A stretch of 64,000 nt of DNA from Kutzneria buriramensis (GCF_003387475.1 NZ_QUNO01000030.1:24549-88548); one strand, 5' to 3'. Shown: positions 1 through 9,494, counted from the stretch's first letter. Notes: generated by a model not told the origin, from the letters alone. Made by a program: numbers and translations.

Positions 1-1
1 C

Positions 2-940
2 AGCCTGCCCGGCCTGGAGATCAGCGGCCGGATCATCACCAGCGACCAGGCCCTGAACATGGACTGGATCCCGGAGAAGGTCGTCGTGCTCGGCGGCGGC
101 GTCATCGGCGTCGAGTTCGCCAGCGTGTGGAGCTCCTTCGGGGCCGACGTGACCATCGTCGAGGCGCTGCCGCGGCTGGTGCCGGCCGAGGACGAGTGGG
201 CCTCCAAGCAGCTGGAACGCGCCTTCCGCAAGCGCGGCATCAAGTTCAAGACCGGCGTGAAGTTCACCGGCGCCACCCAGAACGAGTCCGGCGTGTCGGT
301 CAGCCTGGAGAACGGCGACGTGCTCGACGCCGACCTGCTGCTGGTCGCCGTCGGCCGCGGCCCCAACACCGCCGGCCACGGCTACGAGGAGGCCGGCGTG
401 ACGATGGAGCGCGGCTTCGTCCTCACCGACGAGCGGCTGCGCACCAACCTGCCCGGCGTGTACGCCGTCGGCGACATCGTGCCCGGCCTCCAGCTCGCGC
501 ACCGCGGCTTCCAGCAGGGCATCTTCGTGGCCGAGGACATCGCCGGCCAGAACCCGCGGGTCATCGACGAGGCCGGCATCCCGCGCGTGACCTACTGCAA
601 CCCCGAGGTCGCCTCGGTCGGCCTGACCGAGGCCGCGGCCAAGGAGAAGTACGGCTCCGCCACCACCTACCTGTACAGCCTGGCCGGCAACGGCAAGAGC
701 CAGATCCTCAAGACCAGCGGCGGCGTGAAGCTGGTCAAGGCGCCGGACGGCCCGGTCGTCGGCATCACCCTCGTCGGCGAGCGCGTCGGCGAGCTGATCG
801 GCGAGGCCCAACTGGTCTACAACTGGGAGGCGTTCCCCGAGGACGTCGCCCCGCTGATCCACGCGCACCCCACCCAGACAGAAGCCCTCGGCGAGGCGTT
901 CCTCGCCCTGGCCGGCAAGCCGCTGCACGTGCACGGCTGA
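2..940 (+). CDS. lpdA: Dihydrolipoyl dehydrogenase, C-terminal part (5' end outside window)
   Basis: This is the E3 flavoprotein that reoxidises dihydrolipoamide on 2-oxoacid dehydrogenase complexes using FAD and NAD. The frame is open from base 2, so the N-terminal FAD domain lies upstream of the window. Visible parts are the NAD-binding glycine motif VVLGGGVIGVEFASVW, the second FAD contact AVGDIV, and the C-terminal dimer domain with the catalytic HAHPTQTEA His-Glu pair. It ends 54 bp before sucB and is probably cotranscribed with it. Confidence is high from motifs and context. Confidence 0.95.
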   Translation, partial: SLPGLEISGRIITSDQALNMDWIPEKVVVLGGGVIGVEFASVWSSFGADVTIVEALPRLVPAEDEWASKQLERAFRKRGIKFKTGVKFTGATQNESGVSVSLENGDVLDADLLLVAVGRGPNTAGHGYEEAGVTMERGFVLTDERLRTNLPGVYAVGDIVPGLQLAHRGFQQGIFVAEDIAGQNPRVIDEAGIPRVTYCNPEVASVGLTEAAAKEKYGSATTYLYSLAGNGKSQILKTSGGVKLVKAPDGPVVGITLVGERVGELIGEAQLVYNWEAFPEDVAPLIHAHPTQTEALGEAFLALAGKPLHVHG

Positions 941-994
941 CCCGTGCGCACCCAGTCAGCCACGCGAGCAACGAGCACGAGGAGTCACTAACCC

Positions 995-2737
995 ATGGCC
1001 TTCTCCGTCCAGATGCCGGCACTCGGTGAGAGTGTCACGGAGGGCACCGTCACCCGCTGGCTCAAGAACGAGGGTGAGCGGGTCGAGGTCGACGAGCCCT
1101 TGCTGGAGGTCTCCACCGACAAGGTCGACACCGAGATCCCGTCGCCGGCCGCCGGTGTGCTTCAGCGCATCGTCGTCAAGGAGGACGAGACCGTCGAGGT
1201 CGGCGCCGAGCTCGCCGTCATCGGCGACGGCGCGTCGGCCCCCGCGCCGGCCGCCCCGGCTCCGGCCGCCGAGGCCCCGGCCGCTCCCGCCCCCGTCGCC
1301 GAGGCGCCCGCCGCGCCGGCTCCGGTCGCCGAGGCTCCGGCCGCGGCTCCGGCCCCGTCGGCCGGTCCGGCCCAGGGCACCGAGATCACCATGCCGGCGC
1401 TCGGCGAGAGCGTCACCGAGGGCACCGTCACCCGCTGGCTCAAGCAGGTCGGCGACCACGTGGACGTGGACGAGCCGCTGCTGGAGGTGTCCACCGACAA
1501 GGTCGACACCGAGATCCCGTCGCCGGTCGCCGGCACGCTGCTGGAGATCTCCGCCGGCGAGGACGCCACCGTCGAGGTCGGCGGCAAGCTGGCCGTCATC
1601 GGCGACGGCGCGTCGGCCCCGGCCCCGGCCGCTGCCCCGGCCCCCGCGCCGGCCGCCCCGGCTCCGGCCCCGGCTGCTCCCGCGCCCGCGCCGGCTCCCG
1701 CTCCGGTTGCCGCCGCCCCGGCGGCTCCCGCGGCTCCGGCGCCGGCCGCCGCTGCCCCGGCGCCGGCGCAGTCGTCGGACGACACCAACGGCGCGCCGTA
1801 CGTGACGCCGCTGGTGCGCAAGCTGGCGTCGGAGAACGGCATCGACCTGAACGCGCTCAAGGGCACCGGCGTCGGTGGCCGGATCCGCAAGCAGGACGTG
1901 CTGGCCGCCGTGGAGGCCAAGAAGGCCCCCGCCCCGGCGCCGGCCGCCCCCGCGGCCCCGGCCGCGGCCGCACCGGCCGCCGCCTCTGCCGCGCCGTCGC
2001 CCGAGGCCCAGGCCCTGCGCGGCACCACGCAGAAGATGCCGCGGATCCGGCAGACCATCGCCCGGCGCATGGTGGAGTCGCTCCAGATCTCCGCGCAGCT
2101 CACCACCGTGATCGAGGTCGACATCACCCGGATCGCGCGGCTGCGGGACCGGGCCAAGCGCGGCTTCGAGGCGCGCGAGGGCGTGAAGCTGTCCTTCCTG
2201 CCGTTCTTCGCCAAGGCCGCCGTCGAGGCGCTCAAGCAGCACCCGCAGGTCAACGCCTCCATCAACGACGAGACGATGGAGGTCACCTACCACGGTGCCG
2301 AGCACCTGGGCATCGCCGTGGACGCGCCGCGCGGCCTGATGGTGCCGGTGATCCACAACGCCGGCGACCTCAACATCGCCGGGATCGCCCGCAAGATCGC
2401 CGACCTGGCCGAGCGCACCCGCAACAACAAGATCAAGCCGGACGAGCTGTCGGGCGGCACCTTCACGCTGACCAACACCGGCAGCCGCGGCGCCCTGTTC
2501 GACACGCCGATCCTGAACCAGCCGCAGGTCGGCATGCTCGGCACCGGCGCCGTCGTGAAGCGCCCGGTCGTCGTGGCCGACGAGGCCGGCGGCGACACCA
2601 TCGCCATCCGGTCGATGGTGTACCTGGCCCTGTCCTACGACCACCGCCTGGTGGACGGCGCGGACGCGGCCCGCTTCCTCACGACGATCAAGCACCGCCT
2701 GGAGGAAGGCGCCTTCGAGGCCGACCTCGGTCTCTGA
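995..2737 (+). CDS. sucB: 2-oxoglutarate dehydrogenase E2, dihydrolipoamide succinyltransferase, two lipoyl domains
   Basis: E2 acyltransferase of 580 residues. Two near-identical lipoyl domains (about residues 1-77 and 127-205) each carry the lipoylation lysine in [12 protein letters not shown]. They are joined by long Ala-Pro linkers (about 78-125 and 210-260) to a peripheral-subunit-binding domain (about 270-305, [14 protein letters not shown]) and a catalytic domain ending with the [12 protein letters not shown] active-site motif. The start is ATG after a gaggag Shine-Dalgarno. In actinobacteria this E2 can serve both pyruvate and 2-oxoglutarate dehydrogenases, so its use with the AceE encoded at 42.4 kb is plausible. 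The lipB and lipA genes downstream supply its cofactor. Confidence 0.95.
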   Translation: MAFSVQMPALGESVTEGTVTRWLKNEGERVEVDEPLLEVSTDKVDTEIPSPAAGVLQRIVVKEDETVEVGAELAVIGDGASAPAPAAPAPAAEAPAAPAPVAEAPAAPAPVAEAPAAAPAPSAGPAQGTEITMPALGESVTEGTVTRWLKQVGDHVDVDEPLLEVSTDKVDTEIPSPVAGTLLEISAGEDATVEVGGKLAVIGDGASAPAPAAAPAPAPAAPAPAPAAPAPAPAPAPVAAAPAAPAAPAPAAAAPAPAQSSDDTNGAPYVTPLVRKLASENGIDLNALKGTGVGGRIRKQDVLAAVEAKKAPAPAPAAPAAPAAAAPAAASAAPSPEAQALRGTTQKMPRIRQTIARRMVESLQISAQLTTVIEVDITRIARLRDRAKRGFEAREGVKLSFLPFFAKAAVEALKQHPQVNASINDETMEVTYHGAEHLGIAVDAPRGLMVPVIHNAGDLNIAGIARKIADLAERTRNNKIKPDELSGGTFTLTNTGSRGALFDTPILNQPQVGMLGTGAVVKRPVVVADEAGGDTIAIRSMVYLALSYDHRLVDGADAARFLTTIKHRLEEGAFEADLGL

Positions 2738-2752
2738 GCACCTCCTTTTTGA

Positions 2753-2807
2753 TGCAGGGAAGGACGCCTTACCCGCGTTGAGCGCGGGTAAGGCGTCCTT
2801 CCCTGCA
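2753..2807. terminator. Perfect 25-bp-stem hairpin after sucB (repeat family copy 1)
   Basis: Arms 2753-2777 and 2783-2807 are exact inverted repeats around the 5-nt loop ttgag; the left arm begins TGCAGGGAAGGACGCC. There is no T-run after the stem, although a T5 tract precedes it. It lies 15 bp after the sucB stop. The same arm recurs after aceE (45230-45282) and, interrupted, after fabF (63892). It is probably an actinobacterial U-tail-less terminator. Confidence 0.8.
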
Positions 2808-2860
2808 TTCGGGGGACCCCCGGTGCTGCGGGCCGCGGGTGCGCGGGGGACGATCGGGAC

Positions 2861-3757
2861 ATGCGCATCGTGGTGGCCGGGTCGTCCGGCTTGATCGGTT
2901 CCGCACTGCTGCCGGTGCTCCGGCACGCCGGGCACGAGGTGCTGCGCCTGGTGCGACGGCCGGCGGCGGCTCGCGACGAGCGCAGCTGGGACCCGCCGGC
3001 GGGCCGCATCCAGGACGGCACGCTGGACGGCGTGGACGCGGTGCTGAACCTGTGCGGCGCGGGCATCGGCGACAAGCGCTGGAGCCAGGCCCGCAAGCAG
3101 GCGCTGCTGGACTCCCGGATCGAGCCGACGGAGGTGCTGGCGGCGGCGGTCGCCGAGCACAAGATCCCGGTGCTGGTGAACGCCTCCGCGGTCGGCTTCT
3201 ACGGCGACACCGGCGACCAGGCCGTCGACGAGTCGGGGCCGAAGGGCCAGGGCTTCCTCGCGGACCTGGTGCACGAGTGGGAATCGGCGACGCGGCCGGC
3301 CCGCGACGGCGGCGCGCGGGTGGTGCTGCTGCGCACCGGCCTGGTGCTCGCCGAGTCTGGCGGCCTGCTGGGCAAGCTCAAGCCGCTGGTCACGTTCATG
3401 CTCGGCGGCAAGTTGGGCGACGGCCGCCAGTACTGGCCGTGGATCTCCATGGACGACGAGCTGGCGGCGATCCGGTTCGTGCTGGAGCACGACGACATCG
3501 CCGGTCCGGTCAACCTGTGCGCGCCGGAGCAGCTGACCAACGCCGAGCTGACCCGGCAGATGGGCGAGGCGCTGGGCCGCCCGACGCCGTGGACGGTGCC
3601 GGGTTTCGCGCTCCGGCTGGTGCTGGGCGAGTTCGCCGACGAGGGCGTGCTGATCGGCCAGCGCGTGACCCCGAAGGCGCTGCTGGACCACGGCTTCGAG
3701 TTCCAACACGAGAGCCTGGCCCCAGCGCTCGCGGACGTCGTCGGCACGCGGGCGTAA
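2861..3757 (+). CDS. TIGR01777-family NAD(P)-binding epimerase-like protein
   Basis: Protein of 298 residues with an extended SDR Rossmann fold: N-terminal nucleotide motif GSSGLIGSAL, NASAVGFYGDTG in the catalytic strand region, and a C-terminal DUF1731-type segment (VTPKALLDHGFEF). It belongs to the YfcH/TIGR01777 group, whose substrate is not established. Mycobacterium keeps the same gene between sucB and lipB, so the position is conserved synteny. Only 9 bp separate it from the lipB start, and its TAA stop forms part of the putative lipB -10 box. Confidence 0.88.
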   Translation: MRIVVAGSSGLIGSALLPVLRHAGHEVLRLVRRPAAARDERSWDPPAGRIQDGTLDGVDAVLNLCGAGIGDKRWSQARKQALLDSRIEPTEVLAAAVAEHKIPVLVNASAVGFYGDTGDQAVDESGPKGQGFLADLVHEWESATRPARDGGARVVLLRTGLVLAESGGLLGKLKPLVTFMLGGKLGDGRQYWPWISMDDELAAIRFVLEHDDIAGPVNLCAPEQLTNAELTRQMGEALGRPTPWTVPGFALRLVLGEFADEGVLIGQRVTPKALLDHGFEFQHESLAPALADVVGTRA

Positions 3758-3766
3758 GGTCTTTTC

Positions 3767-4498
3767 GTGACGAGTTCCTCCTGCCGTGCCGGCGGCGATC
3801 CCGTGCAGGTCCGGTCCCTGGGCACCATCGACTACCTCGAGGCCTGGGAGCTCCAGCGCCGCGTGCTGGAAGCCCGCGCCGACGGCGAGGGCCCGGACAC
3901 GCTGCTGCTGCTGGAGCACCCGTCGGTCTACACCGCCGGCAAGCGCACCGAGCCGGCCGACCGGCCGCAGGACGGCACGCCGGTGATCGACGTGGACCGC
4001 GGCGGCAAGATCACCTGGCACGGGCCCGGCCAGCTGGTGGGCTACCCGGTCGTCAAGCTGTCCGACCCGGTGGACGTGGTCGACTACGTGCGCCGCATCG
4101 AGCAGGCCCTGATCCACGTGTGCGACGCGTTCGGCCTGGCCACCGGCCGGGTCGAGGGCCGCAGCGGCGTGTGGCTGGCCGCCGACGGCGACCGCCCCGA
4201 GCGCAAGATCGCGGCGATCGGCATCCGCGTGCAGCGCGGCGTCACCATGCACGGCCTGGAGATCAACTGCAATGCCGACCTGGACGCCTTCTCGAAGATC
4301 ATCCCGTGCGGCATCCGCGACGCCGGCGTCACCTCGCTGTCGGCCGAGCTGGGCCGGAACGTCACCGTCGCCGAGGTGCAGCCGCTGGTCGAGGCGGCCG
4401 TGCTGGCCGCGATCGAGGGCACGCTGCCAGTGAGCAAGCGGGACATCGAGCGCAGCCAGCCGACCGCTCCGGGAGTGACGTTCTCGCTGTCGTCCTGA
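3767..4498 (+). CDS. lipB: Octanoyl-(acyl-carrier-protein):protein N-octanoyltransferase
   Basis: LipB transfers octanoate from ACP to the lipoyl domain lysine, the first step of de novo lipoylation. The 243-residue protein shows the family signature [17 protein letters not shown], the lysine region ERKIAAIG and the catalytic cysteine in [13 protein letters not shown]. The GTG start at 3767 is preceded by TAAGGT and 6 nt, a leaderless -10 arrangement that reuses the upstream stop codon. A convergent hydrolase ends 1 bp beyond its stop. It acts with LipA (8490) on SucB and other E2 proteins. Confidence 0.95.
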   Translation: MTSSSCRAGGDPVQVRSLGTIDYLEAWELQRRVLEARADGEGPDTLLLLEHPSVYTAGKRTEPADRPQDGTPVIDVDRGGKITWHGPGQLVGYPVVKLSDPVDVVDYVRRIEQALIHVCDAFGLATGRVEGRSGVWLAADGDRPERKIAAIGIRVQRGVTMHGLEINCNADLDAFSKIIPCGIRDAGVTSLSAELGRNVTVAEVQPLVEAAVLAAIEGTLPVSKRDIERSQPTAPGVTFSLSS

Positions 4499-4499
4499 G

Positions 4500-5300
4500 T
4501 CAGACCTGCCCGAGATCTACATTCGGTGTGTCCGTCAGCGCGACTCGCGGAAGGAAAGCGGCGAGCAACTCCGCCGCCCTGGTCGGGTCCTCGGCCGGGA
4601 AGAGGTGGCCGGCGCCGGGTTCGATCACCAGCTCCGAGTCGGGGACGCACGCCGCCAAGGTTGTCACCGCGTCGACGGGGGCTATGCCGTCGCGGGTGCC
4701 GGTGACGACGAGGGTGGGCACGGTGATGGACGCCGCCAACTCGCCGAACTTGGTGTCGAAGTAGCTGAGGAAGGCCTCGACCATCGCCGGCACGCTGGCG
4801 TTGCGGTAGTTCTCGTAGTCCATGTCGAGGATCCACCGCCGCCGCGCCCTGTCCTTGGTGACGATGACGAAGGCGTCGGCGAGGTACACCGCCGGCTTGC
4901 TGCACAGCCAGAACCGGGCCGCCCGCGGCGGCAGCCACGAGCCGATCCGGTAGTACAGCTTGCCCAGCCACGCCGTGAGACCGGTGGCCTCCGAGACGGG
5001 GTTGAGCAGCACCAGGCCGTCCAGCGCGGACCCGTAGCGGGCGGCGTAGACCAGCGAGATCGACGCCCCCAGCGAGTGCCCGGCCAGCACGAACCGCTCC
5101 AGCCCCAGCGACAGCCGCAGCCGCTCGATCTCGGCGGCGTAGTTCTCCAACGTGTGCGGCACGGCCAGCGGCGGCGACGCGCCGTAGCCCGGCAGGTCCG
5201 GCACGACGACCTCGACTCCGTCGAGCGCGTCGGCCAGTTCCCGCAGGCCACGGCGGTCGCCGCCCAGGCCGTGCAGCAGCAGGACCGTCAGCTTGTCCAC
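4500..5300 (-). CDS. Alpha/beta hydrolase
   Basis: Protein of 266 residues with a complete alpha/beta hydrolase triad: oxyanion region LLLHGLGG near the N-terminus, nucleophile elbow GHSLGAS, acid in TGTRDGIAP and histidine in GAGHLFPAED. The substrate is unknown. The GTG start at 5300 overlaps the end of the upstream luciferase-like gene by 13 bp, suggesting translational coupling. Oddity: the last dozen codons (TDTPNVDLGQV and the stop) lie inside a copy of the dispersed GAGTCGCG element, so the natural C-terminus seems to have been extended by that repeat. The longer open frame upstream is a shadow of the neighbouring gene. Confidence 0.85.
   Translation of the reverse strand: MDKLTVLLLHGLGGDRRGLRELADALDGVEVVVPDLPGYGASPPLAVPHTLENYAAEIERLRLSLGLERFVLAGHSLGASISLVYAARYGSALDGLVLLNPVSEATGLTAWLGKLYYRIGSWLPPRAARFWLCSKPAVYLADAFVIVTKDRARRRWILDMDYENYRNASVPAMVEAFLSYFDTKFGELAASITVPTLVVTGTRDGIAPVDAVTTLAACVPDSELVIEPGAGHLFPAEDPTRAAELLAAFLPRVALTDTPNVDLGQV
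4503..4556 (-). repeat. Half copy of the GAGTCGCG 3'-end element inside a coding end
   Basis: The plus strand reads ctacattcggtgtgtccg then tcagcgcgactcgcgg. This matches the half elements at 26710-26749 and 54281-54323. Unlike those copies, it lies upstream of the stop codon and encodes the last residues of the hydrolase. Confidence 0.7.
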
Positions 5301-6226
5301 TTGGCGGCGACCTCGGCCGCGAAGAGGTCCACGTGGTCCAGGTCGGACAGGTCCAGCAGCTGGAGGTAGACCCGCCGCACGCCGGTCGCCTCGTGCCAGG
5401 CGCCGATGCGGTCCAGCACCTCGGCCGGCGTGCCGGCGAAGCCGTTCTGCTTCAGCTCGGTCACGTCCCGGCCGATGTTCGCCGCCCGGCGGGCGACCTC
5501 GGCGTCGTCGCGGCCGACGACCACCGGCTGCGCGACCGACCGGATCATGGTCGACGGGTCGCGGCCGATGGCCCGGCAGGCCGCGTCGACGCCGGCGAAG
5601 ATCTCCTTCGCCTTGTCGATCGGCGCGAACGGGATGTTGAACTCGTCGGCGAACTTCGCGGCCAGCCGGGGCGTGCGCCTGGCCCCGCCGCCGCCGATCA
5701 GGATCGGCGGGCGCGGGCTCTGCGCCGGCTTGGGCAGCGCCGGCGAGTCGGTGAGCTGGTAGTGCTTGCCGGCGAACGAGTACGTCTCGCCCACCGGCGT
5801 GCCCCACAGCCCGGCGATGATCGCGACCTGCTCCTCGTACTGGTCGAAGCGCTCGCCCAGCCCCGGGAACGGGATGCCGTAGGCCCGGTGCTCGGCCTCG
5901 AACCAGCCGCTGCCGATGCCCAGCTCCACGCGGCCGCCGGACATCTGGTCGACCTGCGCGACCGAGATCGCCAGCGGACCGGGGTGACGGAAGGTGATCG
6001 CCGTCATCAGGGTGCCCAGCCGCAGCCGGGACGTCTCGCGGGCCAGGCCGGCCAGCGTGATCCAGGCGTCGGTCGGGCCGGGCAGCCCGTCCGCGTCACC
6101 CATCCTCAGATAATGGTCGGAACGGAAAAAGGCGTCGTAACCGGCGTCCTCGGCGGCCTTGGCCACCCGGAGCAGGTCCTCGTAACTGGCCCCCTGCTGG
6201 GGTTCGGTGAAGATCCGAAAGTCCAC
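5288..6226 (-). CDS. LLM class F420-dependent oxidoreductase
   Basis: Luciferase-like TIM-barrel protein of 312 residues. The N-terminus DFRIFTEPQQGASYEDL, the FFRSDHYLRMG segment and GRVELGIGSGWFEAEH are typical of actinobacterial F420-dependent LLM enzymes; substrate and cofactor use are inferred only. I place the start at GTG 6226, because a TAGGTT box at 6238-6233 sits 6 nt upstream, a leaderless arrangement; GTG 6232 is the alternative. It is cotranscribed with the overlapping hydrolase and divergent from a LysR gene that may regulate it. Confidence 0.88.
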   Translation of the reverse strand: MDFRIFTEPQQGASYEDLLRVAKAAEDAGYDAFFRSDHYLRMGDADGLPGPTDAWITLAGLARETSRLRLGTLMTAITFRHPGPLAISVAQVDQMSGGRVELGIGSGWFEAEHRAYGIPFPGLGERFDQYEEQVAIIAGLWGTPVGETYSFAGKHYQLTDSPALPKPAQSPRPPILIGGGGARRTPRLAAKFADEFNIPFAPIDKAKEIFAGVDAACRAIGRDPSTMIRSVAQPVVVGRDDAEVARRAANIGRDVTELKQNGFAGTPAEVLDRIGAWHEATGVRRVYLQLLDLSDLDHVDLFAAEVAAKWTS

Positions 6227-6270
6227 GAGCACAACCTAGCCACCCCGCGCCAGTGGAGCCGTTCGGCACT

Positions 6271-6289
6271 AATGAATCCATCAGTCATT
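6271..6289. promoter_or_regulatory. Candidate LysR operator in divergent spacer
   Basis: AATGA-N9-TCATT inverted repeat in the 150-bp spacer between the divergent LLM oxidoreductase and LysR genes, a usual place for a LysR-type activator site. Symmetry and location are the only support. Confidence 0.4.
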
Positions 6290-6376
6290 GCCTGACACCC
6301 CCGTCACGGATCTATGGTCATCGGTGACGCCGCGTGCTGTTGCCCGCCAAATACCGCCGAGAACCAGGTGATCAGC

Positions 6377-7324
6377 ATGGAGTTGCGCCAGTTGTCGCAT
6401 TTCGTCGCCGTAGCGGAGGAATGCCACTTCACCAGGGCGGCCCGCCGACTGCACATCGCCCAGTCCAGCCTGTCCGCCTCGATCCAGACGCTCGAGCGGG
6501 AGCTGGGCGCCCAGCTGTTCGTCCGGGACAAGCGCCAGGTCCGGCTGACCGACGCCGGCCGGGCGCTGCTCGTGGAGGCGCGCCGGGCGCTGAGCACGGT
6601 GACCGCCGCCCGCGAGGCCGTCGCCGCCGTGCAGGGCGGCCTGCGCGGCCGGGTCAGCGTCGGGCTGGCCCGGGCCGTCGACCACGGGCACCTGATGGCC
6701 GCGCTGGCCCGGTTCCACCGGGCCCACCCGGACGTGGAGGTGGTCATCTGCCACGACCACTCGGCGCGGCTGCTCGACCAGGTCCGGGATGGGAGGCTGG
6801 ACCTGGCCCTGCTGCTGATGCCGGCGAACCGGCTGGCCGGGTCCGCACTGGCCAACGGGACTCTGGGTGGCGACGGCCTCACCGTCACGCCGATACGGCC
6901 GGAGCGGCCGGTGGTGGCCTGCGGGCCGGAGCACCGGTTCGCCCAGCGCAACTCCGTGGGCCTGGGCGAACTGCGGGCCGAGACGCTGGTGGAGTTCCCC
7001 GGCAGCGGCAACGAGTTCGGCGGCAAGGTCGCGTTCCACGCCGACGACGTGCAGACCATGCTGGACGTGGTCGCCGCCGGGCTGGCGGTCGCGGTGCTGC
7101 CGCGGACCACCGCCCGCGGCCGGACCGGCGTGCGGTTCGTGGAGTTGCAGGGCGAGACGCCGGCGTGGGAGCTGATGCTGGCGCACCCGGAGCGCTCGAA
7201 CGCGGCGGCCGGCGCCCTGTTGGCCGCGGTGCTGGCTAGCGGCGACGACGCCGCGAAGCCGATCGATCGCCCGGTTCCGCCGGCGCGTCAGCACCTGCTG
7301 CTACCGGTCGGCGCAGTCCGCTGA
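6377..7324 (+). CDS. LysR-family transcriptional regulator
   Basis: Protein of 315 residues. The N-terminal winged HTH starts MELRQLSHFVAVAEECHF, with recognition helix region AQSSLSASIQTLE, followed by a periplasmic-binding-like effector domain. The start at 6377 fits the family N-terminus; the frame is open earlier, but the extra residues do not look like protein. The gene is divergent from the LLM oxidoreductase, the likeliest target. Its last 89 bp overlap the convergent tetR gene. Confidence 0.88.
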   Translation: MELRQLSHFVAVAEECHFTRAARRLHIAQSSLSASIQTLERELGAQLFVRDKRQVRLTDAGRALLVEARRALSTVTAAREAVAAVQGGLRGRVSVGLARAVDHGHLMAALARFHRAHPDVEVVICHDHSARLLDQVRDGRLDLALLLMPANRLAGSALANGTLGGDGLTVTPIRPERPVVACGPEHRFAQRNSVGLGELRAETLVEFPGSGNEFGGKVAFHADDVQTMLDVVAAGLAVAVLPRTTARGRTGVRFVELQGETPAWELMLAHPERSNAAAGALLAAVLASGDDAAKPIDRPVPPARQHLLLPVGAVR

Positions 7325-7901
7325 CCACCCTCGTGATCGACCAGGCCACCTCCTCGCTGGCCTTGCGCGGGTCGGCGGCGCCGGCGATGAGGCTGGCGCC
7401 CGCCGACAGCGCGCCGTACAGCAGCCGGGACATCACCTCGACCGGCACGTCCTCGATCTCGCCGGAGGACACCAGCGCCGCGACGGACTCGCGGATCATG
7501 CCGTAGCTGAAGTGCTCCTCGGCCTCGCGCCAGCGGGCCCAGCCCATCACCACCGGGCCCTCGTGCACCACGATGCGCTGGAACGCCGGGTCGAGGCAGA
7601 CCCGCACGTACGCGCGCAGGCCGGCCATGGCCGTCTCCCACGGGTGGCCGGGACCGCTCACGATCTCGCCGAGGCGGCGCATCGCCTTGGTCTCGACGGT
7701 GTCGAAGGCCGCCTCGAACAGCGCCTGCTTGCCGCTGAAGTGGTGATACAGCGCGCCCTTGGTGACGCGAGCCCGCTTGGCCACCTCGTCCAGCGAGGTG
7801 CCCGCGTATCCCCGTTTGGTGAACAGCTCCACGGCGCTGTCCACCAGGGCGTCCCTGGTGGATTCCGAGTATTCGAGCCGTCTCGACCGCACTGTCGCCA
7901 C
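7236..7901 (-). CDS. TetR-family transcriptional repressor
   Basis: Protein of 221 residues. TetR HTH occupies about residues 10-57, with GYAGTSLDEVAKRARVTKG and YHHFSGKQALFEAAF; the rest is a ligand-binding domain and a basic tail (ASRRRRR). I choose GTG 7901 because TAGAGT (7914-7909) lies 7 nt upstream and the resulting N-terminus MATVRSRR is family-like; ATG 7922 is possible but falls within the operator. The gene overlaps the convergent LysR gene at its 3' end. It probably represses itself and the divergent gene at 7998. Confidence 0.85.
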   Translation of the reverse strand: MATVRSRRLEYSESTRDALVDSAVELFTKRGYAGTSLDEVAKRARVTKGALYHHFSGKQALFEAAFDTVETKAMRRLGEIVSGPGHPWETAMAGLRAYVRVCLDPAFQRIVVHEGPVVMGWARWREAEEHFSYGMIRESVAALVSSGEIEDVPVEVMSRLLYGALSAGASLIAGAADPRKASEEVAWSITRVVSGLRRPVAAGADAPAEPGDRSASRRRRR

Positions 7902-7918
7902 GCTCACAACTCTATCGG

Positions 7919-7948
7919 CCATACCGTCGGTACGTACCCATGGTATGG
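7919..7948. promoter_or_regulatory. 30-bp concentric palindrome, likely TetR operator
   Basis: CCATACC-N3-GGTACGTACC-N3-GGTATGG is symmetric about 7933.5. It lies just upstream of the putative -10 of the tetR gene and spans the divergent promoter region; a second repeat, CATAC-N5-GTATG, is at 7962-7976. Size and position fit two TetR dimers. Confidence 0.7.
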
Positions 7949-7997
7949 TCGACGTGTCGGACATACCGCGAGTATGCCGAAGACCGGAGGTACGACG

Positions 7998-8453
7998 ATG
8001 AGTTGGAACGACTACTACCGTCGCCGGGACGTCATCGACGCCGTACTGGCCCACCCCGGCGCCATCGGGGAGACCTTCACCCAGGTCCCCGACGCGGCCG
8101 CCGTGTTCGCCGACACCGACGAGCTCCTGCTGGCCCTGGACCACAAGTGGACGCAGCAGCTGACCGCCCGCATCGGGCTGGCCCTGTCGGAGATCGATCG
8201 GCCGGACACCGAGGGCGACCGGGTGGACGCCGTGTCCGCCGCGTGGCGCCGGGCCGTCGCCGAGAACCCCGCCCTGCGCCGGATCCTGGACGAGAACTCT
8301 GGCGGCGTGCTGGCAGATGCCACCGCCCGCGAGCACCGCATGCTGGCGCTGGCCGCCGGGCTGGCCGAGTTCACCGAGCCGAACGAGGTGCTCGAGCGCG
8401 TGGGCGGCGCCTTCGCGGCGCTGCTCAGGGGCCGGGTGCCGGCCGCCGCGTGA
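7998..8453 (+). CDS. Conserved hypothetical protein next to TetR
   Basis: Protein of 151 residues, largely helical by composition, starting MSWNDYYRRRDVIDAVL. There is no signal peptide or membrane segment, and I recognise no catalytic motif. ATG 7998 follows GGAGG with 7-nt spacing. It is divergent from tetR across the palindromic operators, so it is the probable regulated target, and it ends 36 bp before lipA. Function unknown. Confidence 0.75.
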   Translation: MSWNDYYRRRDVIDAVLAHPGAIGETFTQVPDAAAVFADTDELLLALDHKWTQQLTARIGLALSEIDRPDTEGDRVDAVSAAWRRAVAENPALRRILDENSGGVLADATAREHRMLALAAGLAEFTEPNEVLERVGGAFAALLRGRVPAAA

Positions 8454-8489
8454 CCCCGGCCACTACGGCCGGAAGCGTAAGGTGAGCGT

Positions 8490-9494
8490 GTGACAGAGGT
8501 GCTCCCCGAGGGTCGGAAGTTGCTGCGCCTTGAGGTGCGCAACAGCCAGACCCCCATCGAGAAGAAGCCGTCCTGGATCAAGACGAAGGCCCGGATGGGC
8601 CCCGAGTACCAGGAGCTCAAGGGGCTGGTCCGCCGCGAGGGCCTGCACACGGTATGCGAGGAAGCCGGCTGTCCCAACATCTACGAGTGCTGGGAAGACC
8701 GCGAGGCGACCTTCCTCATCGGCGGCGACCAGTGCACCCGGCGCTGCGACTTCTGCCAGATCGACACCGGCAAGCCCGCCGAGTTCGACCGCGAGGAGCC
8801 GCGCCGGGTCGCCGAGTCCGTGCAGGCCATGGGCCTGCGCTACTCCACCGTCACCGGGGTCGCCCGCGACGACCTGCCCGACGGCGGGGCCTGGCTGTAC
8901 GCCGAGACCGTGCGCCAGATCCACGCCATGAACCCGGGGACCGGCGTCGAGCTGCTGATCCCCGACTTCAACGCCGACCCCGACCAGCTGGCCGAGGTCT
9001 TCTCGTCGCGGCCCGAGGTGCTCGCGCACAACCTGGAGACCGTGCCGCGCATCTTCAAGCGGATCCGGCCGGCGTTCCGCTACGAGCGGTCGCTACAGGT
9101 GATCACCGAGGCCCGGGCGGCCGGGCTGGTCACCAAGTCCAACCTGATCCTCGGCATGGGCGAGACCCCCGAGGAGGTCACCGAGGCGCTGCGCGACCTG
9201 CACGAGGCCGGCTGCGAGATCGTGACGATCACCCAGTACCTGCGGCCCAGCGTGCGGCACCACCCGATCGAGCGGTGGGTCAAGCCGGAGGAGTTCGTCG
9301 CCCACTCCGCCGACGCCGAGAAGATGGGCTTCTCCGGCGTGATGGCCGGGCCGCTGGTGCGGTCCTCGTACCGGGCCGGGCGGCTGTACGCGCAGGCCGT
9401 GCACAAGCGGGGCGAGGAGCTGCCGGCGAACCTGGAGCATTTGCTCAAGGCCGGCACCGCCGCCCAGGAGGCCAGTTCGCTGCTGGCGCGGTAA
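8490..9494 (+). CDS. lipA: Lipoyl synthase (radical SAM)
   Basis: LipA inserts two sulfurs into protein-bound octanoyl groups, completing lipoylation. The 334-residue protein carries the auxiliary cluster cysteines in [12 protein letters not shown], the radical-SAM CX3CX2C motif in [11 protein letters not shown], and the C-terminal RSSYRAG segment whose serine ligates the auxiliary cluster. The GTG start at 8490 is preceded by TAAGGT and 6 nt, a leaderless arrangement like that of lipB. It is separated from lipB by accessory genes. The hairpin at 9541 is downstream. Confidence 0.96.
   Translation: MTEVLPEGRKLLRLEVRNSQTPIEKKPSWIKTKARMGPEYQELKGLVRREGLHTVCEEAGCPNIYECWEDREATFLIGGDQCTRRCDFCQIDTGKPAEFDREEPRRVAESVQAMGLRYSTVTGVARDDLPDGGAWLYAETVRQIHAMNPGTGVELLIPDFNADPDQLAEVFSSRPEVLAHNLETVPRIFKRIRPAFRYERSLQVITEARAAGLVTKSNLILGMGETPEEVTEALRDLHEAGCEIVTITQYLRPSVRHHPIERWVKPEEFVAHSADAEKMGFSGVMAGPLVRSSYRAGRLYAQAVHKRGEELPANLEHLLKAGTAAQEASSLLAR

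Noticed and set aside
956..4252. Very long minus-strand open frame (1098 codons) across sucB, the TIGR01777 gene and lipB
   Set aside because: Arg/Gly/His-rich translation without domains, antisense to three well-supported genes; a GC-rich shadow frame.
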